Below are positions 10,546-10,859 of a stretch of DNA of 10,859 nt, one piece after another (position 1 is the stretch's first letter; each line of letters starts with the position of its first letter). The stretch comes from an uncultured Treponema sp. (GTDB lineage Bacteria; Spirochaetota; Spirochaetia; Treponematales; Treponemataceae), in the NCBI GenBank assembly GCA_937891125.1, contig CALAEZ010000018.1, forward strand, positions 1 to 10,859. The letters run 5' to 3'. Under the pieces are notes generated by a model. It did no database searches and had not been told where the DNA came from. It saw only the letters and a program-made list of their open reading frames with translations. Position numbers and translations under genes: made by a program.

Positions 10546-10859
10546 ATGTATTCAGATACCCATTTTCATTTTAAGCATTTTACAGATGACCACGAAGACG
10601 GCTCCTCATTCGGCGCAGACGTGCTTACGCAGATGGCAAAAAACGATGTGTTTTTCGGACTTGACATCGGAACTAGGTGTGATGATTTACTTTCACGTGC
10701 GCAGTCTATCGAAGAGAGCCTTGGTCTGATTGAAGATGCGAATATCCGCGCCCATGCGCAGAAATTTGTTTATTTTAGCGCAGGAATCTGGCCTGATCCT
10801 GACGAAATCCGCGACCGGTATGCGTGCATGGAAACGCTGCGCGAGACAATCGATGAGTT
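10546..10859 (+). CDS. TatD-family metal-dependent hydrolase, N-terminal part
   Basis: An open frame of 104 codons runs past the window end. The start MYSDTHFHFKH carries the first metal-binding HxH (His6, His8) of the amidohydrolase-fold TatD family, whose members are divalent-metal deoxyribonucleases or phosphoesterases. It continues with GADVLTQMAKNDVFFGLDIGTR and FSAGIWPDPDEI; the latter matches the position of the G-I/L-H-P strand of TatD, with Trp instead of His. Only the first third is present, so the remaining catalytic residues cannot be checked. No Shine-Dalgarno site precedes the ATG. The start is fixed by the HxH motif, which normally lies within the first ten residues. Confidence 0.75.
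   Translation, partial: MYSDTHFHFKHFTDDHEDGSSFGADVLTQMAKNDVFFGLDIGTRCDDLLSRAQSIEESLGLIEDANIRAHAQKFVYFSAGIWPDPDEIRDRYACMETLRETIDE

Overview
The window looks like the end of an assembled contig from a Gram-negative-type bacterium with about 50% G+C. My best guess is a treponeme-like spirochaete. This rests on gene content (DUF4116 protein, B12-type radical SAM protein with a DUF4080-like tail, DHH phosphoesterase, stand-alone SufU, MIF-like tautomerase, TatD-type hydrolase) and on the overall feel of the proteins, not on an rRNA marker. Taxonomy is therefore inference.

Left edge: bases 1-26 match the Illumina TruSeq adapter. Bases 27 to about 300 encode a coiled-coil fragment with different codon use, resembling the hairpin of an HlyD/RND membrane fusion protein. 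It is most likely a chimeric join. The genuine locus starts around 300-310 with the cut-off end of a DUF4116-repeat protein, which is translationally coupled (ATGA overlap) behind a long Rel/SpoT alarmone enzyme. Both lie on the minus strand. A radical SAM protein diverges from rel on the plus strand and converges on a minus-strand tautomerase gene.

Centre: the minus-strand leuS gene (4970-7513) is the most striking region. It is complete and normal. Just beyond each end lies a short piece of a second leuS gene in the same orientation: a start region (MAYPFQNIEPKW) upstream and a tail (VPGKLVNVVV) downstream. Over these matching peptides, every base difference from the intact gene is synonymous. 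Between each remnant and the intact gene stand two perfect hairpins in mirror-image order. The apparent ancestral promoter and terminator lie outside the remnants. The simplest reading is that a leuS copy with its hairpin-rich flanks displaced the resident leuS and left scars. As a by-product the leuS mRNA now seems to carry a 36-codon leader ORF whose last 14 codons include four Leu codons.

Right side: a minus-strand lipoprotein gene of unknown function with a good promoter and terminator; then sufU (Fe-S cluster assembly) and a DHH/DHHA1 phosphoesterase on the plus strand; a hairpin terminator; a minus-strand tRNA-Leu(UAA); and the start of a TatD-family hydrolase that runs off the window. 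The tRNA and hydrolase promoters appear to share one palindromic -35 hexamer (TTGCAA), each with a 17-bp spacer. Working relationships between genes are weak apart from rel-DUF4116 coupling. The region is mostly short, independently promoted housekeeping units.
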